NCBI GenBank assembly: GCA_963565915.1
Contig: OY751490.1
Location: 2,356,001 to 2,420,000, forward strand
Length of the DNA: 64,000 nucleotides
Origin: Entoloma clypeatum
Lineage: Eukaryota; Basidiomycota; Agaricomycetes; Agaricales; Entolomataceae
Direction of reading: 5' to 3'
The stretch's first letter is position 1. Every line of letters begins with the position of its first letter. The notes beneath the pieces are model-generated. The model was not told the origin of the DNA and did not search any database. It worked only from the letters and a program-made list of their open reading frames with translations. Shown piece after piece: positions 46,860 to 58,603 of this stretch. The translations under genes were made by a program, and so were the position numbers.

Positions 46860-48900
46860 ATGGATCAACACCTCGATATCCACCAGACCTTCGGTGCATT
46901 AGCTTCTCTTCACTATGCGTAGGACCGACTGAATCTGTTGAAACCAACCACAGGGGCCATGTTTGTAGGGGCATTGTTGTCGATGACTATCTACGGAATC
47001 ACAACCCTGCAAGTAAGTCGTCAAAGGACCAGCTGCCCTCTGCGCTAGCCTGATTTGTCGCCAGACCTACTATTATTATTACTACTATCCGAAAGACAGT
47101 CTTGGCACTAAAACACTCGTGAGCAACGTTGTTCCTCTGTCTTGCACGATTCACATTGACAATCACGCAGGTCGCCATAATATGGTCTGTCGACCTCTTT
47201 AATCAAGAGACATGATTTTTATGTACATAGGTCGCTGGACACGCTTCACGTCACCCTCAGTATGTTGCACTGCATTCTCCCTTGACATATAATTGAACAG
47301 TCATCTCTTCCAGTGTGCCATACTATGTATCTTTATTTGGTATGTCAGTTAAGCACCGTTCCATCTCTCTTGAAGGCCGACGGCACAGGTTACGGGTTTT
47401 GGGAATCCGCTTGCACTCAAAAATGGCATCTGGTACATGCACTTCTGTGTGCTTCACAACCACTAAATCTTGATCTCTATGTCTTTCTCTAGGTCTTTAT
47501 TCGTAACACTGGTCTCTCCGTTTCTCCCAAAATAACCACAAACGATCTTTCTACCAGGCTTCTATAGCGATCAACGTGAGTGGGGGCGTGATATCAATTG
47601 ATGTCTGTCAATTCACATATCGCAGATTCTTACGGCATTTGTATCTCAAAGGTCGAATCTATCCTTTCTCCCGCTTTTTCACAGCCCTCATGACCATTTG
47701 CTTCTTTCGGACTCAGTTTCTTCACCAAAAGGATCTACACCTGTACGTTACTGTCTTGTTTGGCACAATTCCGTAAAGTTGATCTATCTATGAAGTAAGT
47801 CCTGAAAGGGTAAAATGGTGGCTTTCTGGCATCATCGTGCGTTGCCCATCTTTGGAGTCTAGAACGAGATAAATTGAGAGCACATGATCAGGGTTTCTGT
47901 GTCTTCGCACATTTTTGTAAGTGATATCTGACTTGAGTTCATCATGGGTCCATATATGCTCATGGGTCCGTTTGCAGTCTTTGGAATAGGTTCGCACCTA
48001 CACCGTTGTTCCCACATTATATTTTCTCAAACTCAGGGGATCTGTCATTCAGAGACAGTTGTCTACTTGTGAGCACGAAATAAGCATGAAACTTTGTTTC
48101 TCCATAGCTAAATGCCGATATTTTTCCAGCTTCATTAAGACCGAGTTCGCACGACTCAATGAAGTCGACGTGAGTCTCTAGTAGTCATCGTTGGGCCCGA
48201 ACTAGGCATCTCAACAGGCCGAGTCTTTTCCAGTACATAGCAGTGCTGCCGTTTGCAATTCTCGCAATCTTGTCCGATATCCTGATCGCGGCTGCTCTCT
48301 GCCTTCTCCTCGCCAGCAACCGGTCGGAATTCGAGGATACAAACAATGTTGTGAACAGGCTGATCGTCTATGCAATCAATCGTTGCTTGCTAACTTCGTG
48401 TGTATCACACTCATCAATACTTTACCCTCTAACAATCTTGCTCTGTTCACAGGGCGATAGCTGTTATCGAGGTCGTAATTGTCAGCCACTGATGACTTCA
48501 TTTGTTGAATGATCAACGCTGAACTGACCGATTCAATTCTCCTAGTTCGTTGCCCTCCCAGACTCATTCTGGTCCTTTGCTTTTGACTTCATCATCGGAA
48601 AACGTAAGGCGGCAAAACCGTCAAGCCAGCTCTATCCGGGTTTGTCAGAATAATGACTGATCACCGGTTTTAGTCTATGCCAACTCACTCCTTGCAACCC
48701 TCAACTCTCGCAAATCGTTGCAGGGGAAGGGGCAAGACATGAATAGTAACACTTCTACGAACACAGCACTGAGTTTTAGCCTCGCTGGTATGAACAACCA
48801 TGGGCCGACAAGCATCATTCGGGTCAGCGACATATTCAGTTCTACGCTAGCTACGACTCATCCCAAACTCATAATTCATCCAGGTACGCTCCAGAGATGA
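46860..48900 (+). CDS. Multi-pass membrane protein of the basidiomycete DUF6534 family (possible frameshift)
   Basis: Highly split gene. Start ATG 46860 after a C-rich tract; the first exons give MDQHLDIHQTFGGAMFVGAL, then LLSMTIYGITTLQ, TYYYYYYYPKDSLGTKTLVA and LDTLHVTLMCHTMYLYL. VTGFGNPLALKNGIW and ASIAINILTAFVSQ follow. The diagnostic C-terminal part is PFAILAILSDILIAAALCLL, NNVVNRLIVYAINRCLLTS, FVALPDSFWSFAFDFIIGK and VYANSLLATLNSRKSLQ, the core of DUF6534. The family has about seven membrane segments and is strongly expanded in mushrooms; function is unknown. Around 47645-47655 the expected frame changes without a usable intron, so this copy may be frameshifted. The 47780-48130 part and the 3' end were placed only roughly. 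Confidence 0.7.
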
Positions 48901-49608
48901 CAGAAGTAGCGAAGGGGGACCCAGAAGGATTAGCATGGGCGGCGATCCGGATACTCTGGTATGTTGTTTTTATTCTTTATGAGAAGCGATTGGGTCTTTG
49001 ACGAGCCCTAGACAGTGAAAATCTGAAACACAATGGCCACTCTCTCCATGTATATAATGTAACTTGTCGTCACAATGACAATCTGTGTTGTCCAGAACGC
49101 CTGTCCAGAGTGTTCCTTGACATCGCACTGCTTGCCAAAATGACAGAGAGAGCGTATTCTTGGCTCTCGGCTTTACCGGTGAAACTCATACACTTCCTCT
49201 GTGTGATAATTCAGCACGCCGACCGTGCAGAGATCTCTGCCTGAATCATCATGTCCATATAGTCGAAAGTAGCGAATTTTAGAAAAACTAGTGAACTGGG
49301 TATCAACTGGTTAATATATATTTACGAGCAAGTCCTTGCAATACGTAAGGACCGTGGACGAGTGAGCGAATGCTGAGGTGTACTTTAGGTTACATAAATA
49401 CGTGATTATCCACAAACATAAATGTCTGTCTAGAGGGAAATTCTTTCAGTGGGAGAAGAACGATTTAGAAGATGTTGCATAAAATCGGGCACAGCCCATC
49501 TCCCCTTACGGAGACTGGCAGTTGGGAATCTGTATGTTCTTGAGTTTACGGCTGGGGAAGATACGTTATGATCAAGTCCATGAAGCACTCCAACGCATGC
49601 AAAAACAC
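48901..49608. other. Convergent intergenic region
   Basis: About 700 bp between the ends of the DUF6534 and GH17 genes. No convincing gene, repeat or RNA was seen. Confidence 0.45.
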
Positions 49609-51716
49609 TTACTCGGAAGTGAATAGTCCCCACCAGCCCTTTAGGTAGCATCCGAGTGATCAATGGCCCTCAAAAAAGAACAGCTAATGACATACCTCGA
49701 CACCGCCGAACTGTACGTCCTGTAGGAGAGATGGTCAGCATGAGTACGACATCCCCATGTATGCGACGAACCTTCCATGGCTCATCGAAATACTGTGATT
49801 CATAGTTGAGTGAACTGTATGCTGGTAGAACGGGAAACGCTGACCTCAAAGAAGAAGTATCCCGTGCCGTTTGTGTTTGCTTGACATACAAAAGTATCCA
49901 AGAATGTCTACGTGGAAAAGGTTAATTATTAAATCAGAAACCGACGGTCATATACTATATCCATACCTGTAGACCTGACAATGACGCAGTGCCAGGACCG
50001 TTACTCTCATTGCCTGCATCAGATGATTTCTGGTTCAAAATGTTGGTATACGTGAGTGACGGTGAGAATTTTGTCACGAACTGTCGGCCAGCCTAGTGTA
50101 ACAAAGACAGGACAAGTGGTGAGCTTATGGCATGCTCAAGGTTATAGCGACTAACCTGTTTCTGCGATGTACATCTTCGGCTTATTAGATAGCGCGTTGG
50201 CCACATCAACATCCGTGGTTTGAAAGAACTGAGCTGTCCAAGCCGCAGAGTTTTCCGCGCTCACATTGGCAAACCATGGATGGACGTTTGCCATCTGTTG
50301 AAGACTGAGTAGAGTTCTACATCAGAGGCCAGGGAATCTTACACCATAATCCGCAGCCTGGAGAACCTGTTTATTGAAATAGCTCCCAGCGTCCGAAGTG
50401 CCAACAGGGATATTCTTGCTCAGACTGAGACTGTTGAGCATACTACGTGTGTCTTGAATATCAGCAATTAGCAAGGCCGCCCCTTGGTTTCCGATCGGCC
50501 CATTAGGATCCGCTTGTGCGTTGGCATTGGCATTAAGGTAGCTGGAGCGCAATGTGAACATCTGATGGGAATTGTCGAACAGGAACAACTTTACTTTAAC
50601 ATGAATTCATTGCCAACTGTGATTCCCCCAATATGATCGGTCCCGTAAGTCTGTATCGCTGCCTTGATAACATCACGCTGACGCTGATATGCTGCGCCGT
50701 TATCAGTGGCAATGGCATAATTACCAAGCCAGACCGTCATGTCGACCTTTGTCTGCTTGATAGCTTCGAGCTAAACCAAATGTAAGTATCGGAGATACTT
50801 GTTTGAAGTATATCCACGTACGACAAGAGCGCTTTGGTTGCAATCCGCGCCGTACAGCCGAATGCGCTATTATGACGAGTGTTGGGCCTATGAACGTGAC
50901 AGGATTGGAGGCGAACGAACCTTTGTTAGTTGGGACATGAGCTAGGATGAGAAGAGAAATCATGAAAAAACAAGAAAATCCAGATGGAAGATCGCAGCCT
51001 TACTTGGACATCCGTGATGACATCACCTTTGTGTATGGGTCAATAACATTGTCACAAAAAACCGAAGCGAAGCACCCTACTTAACGAATTTCCGCAGTTT
51101 GGAAGTTGAGATCCAACAGGAGTGTAAGCCATTCCATAAAATGACTGATGAAGGAGGGGGTTCTTGATGAATGTGCTTGGGTCATTGGGATTCGTCTGAG
51201 GCACAACAGAACTTGTATTTGAGTTGCTGGAAGCAGCCCGATTGTTGTTACTCTTGTTCTTCGAGACGATGACACCAACAACGACTCCGACTGCTATCAA
51301 TCCGACGAGCGCCGCGATTGATCCAATGACCTAAAGTTGAGAACTCTGAGTTTGGGATGCTTCGAGAAGATGGAAATCACCGACAATCCATTTTGAACGT
51401 TTTCCGCTGCCTGCATAAGATTTTTCTGCCCATTGGTCAGGCCTCGTTTCATAACCACTCGCCGGATACACATTCTGGTTGAACACTTCGGGCGTGGATT
51501 GGGTAGCAGCCTGACTATACATAGCGCCTCCCGGGCCGTGTGCTGTTGCTCCCAGAGAAATGTCTTGTGAAGGGTAAAATTGGGAAGCCTGTTGGGGGAT
51601 GAGGATGGGGTAAACTGCGGAAGAGGACTGCCAAGACGGACCTGAGCACCATTGCCGCCGTCATAATGGTTATGGATATCAAATGAGGGTTGCGGTTGGT
51701 CCCTGTACCGAGACAT
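49609..51716 (-). CDS. GH17 endo-beta-1,3-glucanase, type II membrane protein (BtgC-like)
   Basis: Predicted cell-wall remodelling enzyme held in the plasma membrane with its catalytic domain outside. Start ATG 51714-51716 (MSRYRDQPQPSFDIHNHYDG). A cytosolic Gln/Ser/Tyr-rich tail with DQWAEKSYAGSGKRSKWIV leads into a single membrane helix (IAALVGLIAVGVVVGVIVSK). An Asn/Ser linker follows, then the GH17 barrel: HQSFYGMAYTPVGSQLPNCG, RIRLYGADCNQSALVLEAIK, VWLGNYAIATDNGAAYQRQR and GGITVGNEFML with the proton-donor Glu. The nucleophile motif is MYIAETGWPT. The C-terminus has FFFEYFDEPWKDVQFGGVEG and WWGLFTSE before the stop at 49609-49611. About ten introns. Layout and motifs match the fungal BtgC group. 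Confidence 0.9.
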
Positions 51717-52034
51717 TATAGAAGATATTAGACAAAAATGCAAGCTGGTTGTGGTCGCAGGAGCTGTGTGCCCAAGTGGTGGCACAGCCAGGCTTTCCTA
51801 AAATAGTGTTGGTCACCATCACTGCTCCAACGTCTCTTTCACAACGGTTGCTCAGCCTTGTATTTACAACTAACGCCCTGAGGTACTTACTCAAAGCTGA
51901 ATTATTACTACTCGTTGATCAACGGTAAGTAAGTAACGGGTACTGTACAATAACTACATATGTCCCTGGGGTAAAGGTATTGTCTGGGGTATCATCCAAC
52001 CGTACAAATATACTTACAACGCCTTCCAGTCAGC

Positions 52035-53607
52035 CTAACTTCTAGGCATCGCCGAGGCGCGTTTCTGCTTGCGAAGTACTCGAGCACGGTGCTCTTCCCC
52101 GTCATTACCTTGTTTCCGCGATGGAAGCGTTCGACTTCGCTTCACCCCTCCGGGGCTCTGGGGGCCAGGTGGCAGGTCCACTGGTATCACAGCAGTGCGA
52201 CTCTCTGTTGGGGTATCAGTGTACTTTGCGCAGATCGTTCATGGGGATTGGCGGCATACCGGTGCTCTCTATCGTTGTCCGCCGACGCGTAATCGAAGGC
52301 CGCCGCTCTCTCTCGACGAGCTTCCACGACCCCCCAACTCCTGAGAGGTCTGATACATCCTCTTCCATTTCTGAGAATGTTCGCGCAGGGGCGGGATGTT
52401 TCGATTGCTGAGGGATGTCAATAATGAAAGAATCCTGGTGCTCAATTAGGAACTCTAGGACCCGTTGACTGAAGCCGAGTTCTGCTGGTGACATTTCATG
52501 CTGTGGATGAGAGATGAGGCCGGGTTGGAAACTGACTGCAAGGTCTATAAGAAGAGCGCTGAGATCGGTTTCGAGATAAGTTGAAACTCAGAAAACCCAC
52601 TTCCAGCAGTCATCAAGTTCTTGTCGGATTTCCGAGCGAACACGGAAAGGAGATCTAGAATGTACAACAGAAGGAACTGATTGGGGCGTGGCAACTCCTT
52701 AATTAGTCGCTGATAAATAGTGACGATGTCGTGGTGATTTTGAGAGGGTCGTGCTATGAAGAGAAAGTGAACATGAGCCATTGAATTTATGATGGCACTC
52801 ACTTAAAGCATCTCGAAACTACGAGTTCTAGTGAGTATTCAATCCACTTGGCAGCAGGACAAAGGACGAACACGCTGGTACATGTCATGAGGTATAACCG
52901 GTTCCTTTGGATGAACTGAGTGATTGAAGGAGATCAAAAAGTAGAATCTTACTGGCATCTGTGTGAGATATCTTCGAAATACACTGGCAACGTCGTGTGC
53001 AGTGTACATCTCCTTCGTCCAGTCGATAGACTTGCCATACTAGCCTAGAAATTTAGTATATGTAAGGCAGCTGAAAGGTGCAACATACTCTGGGTGGTGT
53101 ATCAAATTTGGTTTGCAATTCTCTCATCCGTCTATTGGAACCATTGACACGAAAGATACCCGCCACTTCATTTGCTGGAGATAAGAGAGTTACATTGAAT
53201 CTCAATTGCAGAACGGGGATAGTTACCATGGTCTTTGAGATATAACCCACTGTCACAAAATGATGCAGTCCTGATCAGCCTTTGAACTTCGATGTATACA
53301 CGACACATACCATTTCGCCAGCACTATGGGGATGTAGCCCCATACGTATCGTTCTCCATTCGCATCGACCGTGGATATTTGGACGCTTGCATATTTCAGA
53401 CACTCATCGAGTGGTTTGCCGAAGACAGGTGGCCCAGTGCGATCTGGGGGGAAAATGCAAGACTGAGCATTTTGATCATGTTCCGGCATGGAAACGATTC
53501 ACACCTGCATCGGTTTCCTTCTTTGCCTTCTGGACGGAAGTGAAATGGTTCCACCAGGCCTTGAGATTAGCTCTTGAAGGAGGAGTATTGGCAGGGTCGG
53601 GTTGCAT
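52035..53607 (-). CDS. RhoGAP-domain protein
   Basis: Predicted GTPase-activating protein for Rho/Cdc42-type GTPases, acting on polarity and the actin cytoskeleton. Start ATG 53605-53607 (MQPDPANTPPSRANLKAWWN). After an intron: RTGPPVFGKPLDECLKYASV and GERYVWGYIPIVLAKC. The GAP core has the arginine finger in VAGIFRVNGSNRRMRELQ, then YTAHDVASVFRRYLTQMPEP and RPNQFLLLYILDLLSVFARK. It continues with LEFLIEHQDSFIIDIP. A 55-nt intron (donor GTATGC after ATAGAGAGCACCG) moves the frame into a basic tail (ESRTAVIPVDLPPGPQSPGG; KRASAMPRS) that stops at 52035-52037. No other domain (LIM, SH3, PH) is visible, so the protein is short for the family. Confidence 0.88.
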
Positions 53608-53866
53608 TGGTGGGTTAACCTTCTTGTGTGCTTTGGATTAGGTCGTTACGAGGGAGAGAGCAGCGGGGCGACGATGGTAAATACAGCAGTCACACTCCAG
53701 TGCACCACCCACCACGCACAGCCACGCAGATTTCCAAAGAAAGTACCTCCGCTCTGCAGTAACTTGAAAAGTAGTGGATATCATGACCAATCGTGAGCGC
53801 CTTTAAAAGGTTAACTAGCTCTGGCGTCCGCTGTCATCGCTCCATCATACATCGCCTAAGCCGTCC

Positions 53867-54940
53867 TTGACATCATCCAACAACTCATGTCCACTTCGCG
53901 CATACGTGCTGGCTCGTCATTGCAGGTCTTTCTCTCGTTCTGCGCCACCTTCTGCCGAGAAAACACATGTATCTTCGAAAATCGGTGGTTTAGTTGGCGA
54001 TGATATTGTGGAGTACGATGTTATCATCGTCGGCGGAGGTTCATCCCTTATACCTATAATACTGCTCCGAACCAGTGCTAAGTCCTTGCAGGTACTTTGG
54101 GATGCGTCTTGGCTTCGAGGCTCAGCGAGGACCCCAATATTCGAGTCTTACTGGGAAAAGGTTTACTTCTCTTCTGGGAACACGGCCCTTAAAATCTCAA
54201 TGTGATCTTTTCATACGCGAAGTGGAATTGTCCTTGGAATCAGCCTTTTCACAAGACTATTCCTTACGAATCATGTCCACAAGCTCCAAACAGAACCCCA
54301 AGCACCGCTCAGAGGTAGAAGACAGTTTGGCCCCGAGGTAATTTAATCTTTCTTTTGAAGGCAAGCTCCCTAATCTTTATACCAGCTTACAGGGTACCAG
54401 CATCTTGTTTTTTTCTGATGTCAGATATTCAACCTGTTGTAAGAGCATGGTGCCGTCTCCTTCGACGTTCACACCTACGGTCTACATGTATATCTATCAA
54501 GGTCGATGCGAAGTCCACTCTTTCCAGTGTAATCAATGAAGCCCTTCCCAGGCCTGCCAGCACTGGGACCATCGTGATCTCCCTAGTGTCGACCCCAAGC
54601 AAGTAACACATGTACTGGCCTTGAAATTCGCAGCTCAATGTACTCTACGCAATTATTTGAAAGCACCTGAAGATGGCTCCGCGGCGTTCGCCTGTTGCTC
54701 AAGATCGCACAACAGGGATCTGGTTCATCAAACACGTAGACCAAAACCGCGTGGTCATTCACAGCTGCGCGTTTATGGGATTCAAAATCTAAGGGTTTGT
54801 GATGCGTCTGCGTTTCGTGTCAGGACACACGGATGAGGCTTTGGTTTTGTTTCCTCGTACACTTCGCTGAGGCCAGTGGATGTTATGCTATCGCAGAGAA
54901 ACTGGCAGACGTCATAAAGGCATCTATCCAGCAGGCTTAG
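53867..54940 (+). pseudogene. Degraded GMC oxidoreductase (FAD-dependent)
   Basis: The N-terminal FAD-binding start is recognisable: VEYDVIIVGGG, then across an ordinary intron TLGCVLASRLSEDPNIRVLL. The C-terminal end is equally clear: QLRVYGIQNLRVCDASAF and, in another frame, GCYAIAEKLADVIKASIQQA with a stop at 54938-54940. Between them only about 700 bp remain, in shifting frames with scraps such as ALPRPASTGTIVIS, whereas GMC enzymes are about 600 residues. The opening frame has no ATG in place (it opens at a TTG, 53867). The central substrate domain and the catalytic His region are therefore deleted or scrambled. Intact relatives are aryl-alcohol or glucose-methanol-choline oxidases and dehydrogenases; which one cannot be said. 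Confidence 0.82.
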
Positions 54941-55338
54941 TAGATACTTACCTTTGTCCTTCGTTTGGAATCTAATACGATCCTGCCGGAGACATGCATC
55001 ACTGACTCATCCGGTCGAATGAGGGCTCATACTTCTTTTCGCACTCGACTTTTTATTTATTTGATGGGCAGGACTTCTGGAATGGATGTATGGCTAGTCA
55101 AATATGTGTTTGCAAGCTAATATGTACATTGCGGAAGGTAGGAGATGTAGAATACTGTCGAAAATCGGCATGCATAAAATGGATACCCTGTATAAAAACC
55201 CCCTTAGTGATAGTAATGGTGCGGTGTATCTTAGACCTTTTGCTGATGCCTCGTAAAACCATGTATGTCTCAGCCTCTGCATCGGACGCTCAAAAGGGAA
55301 AAACAAGCATCACTCAGTCTTTCTCCCCCCACTCTATC

Positions 55339-56510
55339 ATGGCAGACCGAGTGTATGTTGCAACTGTTGCTTCAAATGATTACATCGCATCTAACAAACT
55401 CCTGTCAGCGATTCGGAACAAGAATTTGGTTGTGAACCTGGAGCTTGTGTTGATTTCACTCAATGTTCCAACCTCAAATGGGTCCTCAGTGCCATCCGAC
55501 TACATCTCTCGACTGAGTCACACACAGCTGCCTTGTTTGTCCAGGTGGCACAAGACTCCTATAATGCGCTACCAGAAGACATCCAGCAATTCTGTGATCC
55601 ACCCAGTGCGGCCCAGTTTGCGTGTTTCATTCGCTATCACTGGCCCACATTCATAGCAGCCCGTAGGCAACGCGACCTTATTTGGGGGCAAGTATACAAG
55701 GGTTCGCATGCGCCAAATGTAATCCATGTTCTCGTAGACCTCGTGATGGCAGCTGAGGGAGCGGTAAGTTTCCGATTCACCAAATGTCTGACGAAAAGGA
55801 ATTGACATCTTTGCATGAAGGCTGCTGATGCTGAGACAAAGAAATCTGTACGTGTATTAAACATGAACTTCACAAGGCTTCTAATTTCCCAGCACAGCAT
55901 CACAATTTCCAATCCCCCACCAATCTCTCACTCGCCCAATATGATCTGTTGTTGGTGGTTGTTATATTGCACGAACTCATGCATGCATACAATCGGCATT
56001 GTATTGGGGAAAATATCACGCCCAGGAACGTGGGTCCTGATGATGGTGACAACGGGGAGTCAGGTTGGGCATTCGAGAAACTCCTTATGGGTGGGATAAT
56101 GGGGGTTGAATGGAATGGAGAACTTGGCACTGTTGGTCTCATAGAGCGTATCAATATCCTATACCTTCAAGGATCAGAGGGCTTGCGACTCATTGGCAAG
56201 TTTCTCAGCTTCTTTTCTGCCTTCGCTAATATTGTCTCTTCCAATAGACCATGATGCTGCTCAACTCATGATCAGCTCTCTTGGCCAGAACCATCATCTT
56301 CTCAAGTCACCTCAATTCGCCTCCCTGAAGGATCACCCCTCTGAGTTGCAACAAGGAGCCCTTCGTGGACGTCTATTCCCATTATCGGAGAAGGCTCACA
56401 GAACCACCAGTAATATTCCACCCCCCATTGGCCTTGGAATGACTTTCGACTGTAATCCCCCGGACACAGGTGCTTTTCGCTCATTGGTTGGGGGACATTG
56501 TCGTGGGTGA
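55339..56510 (+). CDS. Lineage-specific HExxH protein, putative metallopeptidase fold, unknown function
   Basis: Start is taken at ATG 55339 (MADRVYVATVASNDYIASNK). The first exon and the next do not join cleanly, so the 55440-55540 part is uncertain. Then SYNALPEDIQQFCDPPSAAQ and FACFIRYHWPTFIAARRQRD. The key segment is ILHELMHAYNRHCIGENITP (HELMH at 55970-55984), followed by GESGWAFEKLLMGGIMGVEW. This HExxH plus a downstream ESGxxFE motif recalls zincin zinc sites, where a later Glu can be the third ligand. The last exon (HDAAQLMISSLGQNHHLLKS) ends at 56508-56510. I recall similar unannotated proteins in mushroom genomes, but no function is known to me. Zinc binding and protease activity are inference. 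Confidence 0.62.
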
Positions 56511-57001
56511 TCCCAACTTCACTCTCTTCTCAGACCATGTACAATTGTTCAGGACAGCATAGATAGTGTTGTATCAAGTTTGGACACTTCCATTATGTAG
56601 ATTTTGCATCATTCACAGTACTTCCTTCCACCCATTCGATGTTTACTACCTATGTCATATATCTCACATATCCAGCAATTTTTGCTTTCCCTGAAAGAGA
56701 AGGTCTCTCTGATCAGATTTGAGGACCTTTCTGACCCCCAGTGATGGAGGTGCTGGAGATTGCTGAGGTGATGTTGGCGTACATTCTGGTGTGACCTGGA
56801 ATGATAATGGCGGAAGTGGGGTGGGAGGTTCAGGTGCTATATCTGAATAGTGCTTCGGAAATTGGTGATATTCACGGCGTGTTTGACATTCTGCTAAAGG
56901 TTGGTCGAGATTTTCGTCCTTGCCGTTCTGACAAATCAGAATCAAGGATACTGTACCATTTCAATCAATTCGTCGGTCACGCGTAACAGGGCTCTTGAAA
57001 A
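56511..57001. other. Unassigned stretch before the inverted-repeat element
   Basis: About 490 bp. A 93-codon minus-strand frame (56664-56945) has a Pro/Thr-rich middle (PEPPTPLPPLSFQVTPECTP), but no family or splice context was found, so it is not called as a gene. Confidence 0.35.
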
Positions 57002-57073
57002 CACACCTGATCTTCCCACAAACCTAGTCTTATAATACTGGTTGATCTGGTGCCTCAACCAGTTATATTAGGC
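57002..57073 (+). repeat. Left arm of 72-bp inverted repeat
   Basis: Exact reverse complement of 58028-58099; begins CACACCTGATC and ends ATATTAGGC. Confidence 0.9.
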
Positions 57074-57480
57074 CCCGTTCGGCTGCGTGAGTTAGCTAGA
57101 GTTAGCTAGAGTTGAGTAAGGTAAGACTTGCCAATCAAAATGATCAATAGTTAGGTCAAGTTAGTCACAAGTACTATCAGTGACCAGGTATTTGAAACAT
57201 GAACAGTATTTGAAAATCTCAACTACCTCCTTCCACATTCCACTTCTACCTCCAGGGTTTGGCACACATCATCCTTTATATCATAATACTGGATCCCCAA
57301 GTTTTTGAGCAGGGAAATTGAAGAGAGCCTGCTTGAGAGGCAATTTGGTGATTTTTCGCAAGGAAAACTGATGTAAATACGACAGTGATGGCTAGATCTA
57401 TCCAGATCCTCTGGACCACTTAAGGTTCGGTTCACGGAGTCTCTTTGGCAATATGAGGGTGTTGAAACTTTTCCATCACG

Positions 57481-57502
57481 TAGATTAGATTAGATTAGAT
57501 TA
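57481..57502 (+). repeat. TAGAT microsatellite at the gap edge
   Basis: Four perfect TAGAT units plus TA, about 20 bases before the N run. Simple repeats often cause assembly breaks, so this may explain the gap. Confidence 0.85.
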
Positions 57503-57523
57503 CATCATGTGACCTTTACACAT

Positions 57524-57723
57524 NNNNNNNNNNNNNNNNNNNNNNNNNNNNNNNNNNNNNNNNNNNNNNNNNNNNNNNNNNNNNNNNNNNNNNNNNNNNN
57601 NNNNNNNNNNNNNNNNNNNNNNNNNNNNNNNNNNNNNNNNNNNNNNNNNNNNNNNNNNNNNNNNNNNNNNNNNNNNNNNNNNNNNNNNNNNNNNNNNNNN
57701 NNNNNNNNNNNNNNNNNNNNNNN
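57524..57723. other. Assembly gap of 200 N
   Basis: Unbroken run of N. The round length suggests a scaffold gap of arbitrary size rather than a measured distance. Confidence 0.98.
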
Positions 57724-58027
57724 GTGAAGTCCGAGGCATGGGAGGGCAGGGGGAGGTGGAGGGAAGGTGTGAGGATGAGGGAAGGTGGCGGGGAGGGGTG
57801 TGAGAGTCCGCCAAGACATCGTTCAGTGTGTCACGGAGGCCGTGAGAGACAGTGGGAACGGGTCCTAGGCATCATTGATGGGTGGGGTTTCTCCGAGGTG
57901 ATGTGTTGACAAGTCACTCACAATGGAGGCTGATGCCAAACAAACATCAGGTGATGTGAGAGACTTGGTGAGGTTGGCCAGAGCTGGAGCGATAGTTTCC
58001 GCTGGTGTCGAGAATAAGAGCAAACAA

Positions 58028-58099
58028 GCCTAATATAACTGGTTGAGGCACCAGATCAACCAGTATTATAAGACTAGGTTTGTGGGAAGATCAGGTGTG
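58028..58099 (-). repeat. Right arm of 72-bp inverted repeat
   Basis: Exact reverse complement of 57002-57073; ends GATCAGGTGTG, five bases before the copia LTR. Confidence 0.9.
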
Positions 58100-58103
58100 A
58101 AAA

Positions 58104-58406
58104 TGTTGGAACAGCATACAATCACATCAACACTGGAGATGATCACAGTGGATGGGTCATCGTGCAGTCCTAGTATACTCTACGCTACGCGCTACAGATC
58201 GTGTATCTACAATAGAGGGGGAACCTTACTACTAACCTTGTGAGGTGTTTGCAAGGTGGGGGTTACTAGGTAAGAGCATTATATTGCACAGAGAATAAGG
58301 ACAGTCTTATATACTAGTCTACTTATTTGTACATTATTTGTACATCATGGGATTGGGCACATGACATTATAGATGAAATATCTATAGGAGTGGAATTCGT
58401 TCAACA
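58104..58406 (-). mobile_element. Ty1/copia LTR (3' LTR of a minus-strand element)
   Basis: 303 bp bounded on the minus strand by TGTTGAAC and GTTCCAACA, a TG...CA LTR with inverted ends. It is preceded on the minus strand by a polypurine tract (CACATTGAGGGGGAG, 58407-58421), as expected next to a 3' LTR. The partner 5' LTR is not in the window. Confidence 0.82.
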
Positions 58407-58603
58407 CTCCCCCTCAATGTGTATACATCGGATTTATGAAAATGTCAAGCCTAAATGCTGGCGGACATCTTTCAAACAGTTCCCGACTAAGATTTTTAGT
58501 TAGCATATCTGCGGGATTGGATGTGCCTTCAATGTACTCTACAGTGATCAATCCACGAGAGATGTACTCTCAGATGACGTGATATCTTAGATCGATATGT
58601 TTA

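Larger units (their letters stand above)
57002..58099. mobile_element. Putative DNA element with 72-bp perfect terminal inverted repeats (contains assembly gap)
   Basis: The left arm 57002-57073 (starting CACACCTGATCTTCCC) and the right arm 58028-58099 are exact reverse complements over 72 bp. They enclose about 954 bp, of which 200 are N. The element is flanked on both sides by AAAA, a possible short target duplication. No transposase is readable in the sequenced interior. The perfect arms suggest recent insertion or recent gene conversion. Alternatives are a fold-back element or a pair of inverted copies of a smaller repeat. Confidence 0.65.

Noticed and set aside
57724..57909. Gly/Arg-rich 61-codon frame beside the gap
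   Set aside because: Low-complexity GA-rich DNA next to N bases; no motif and an artificial start.
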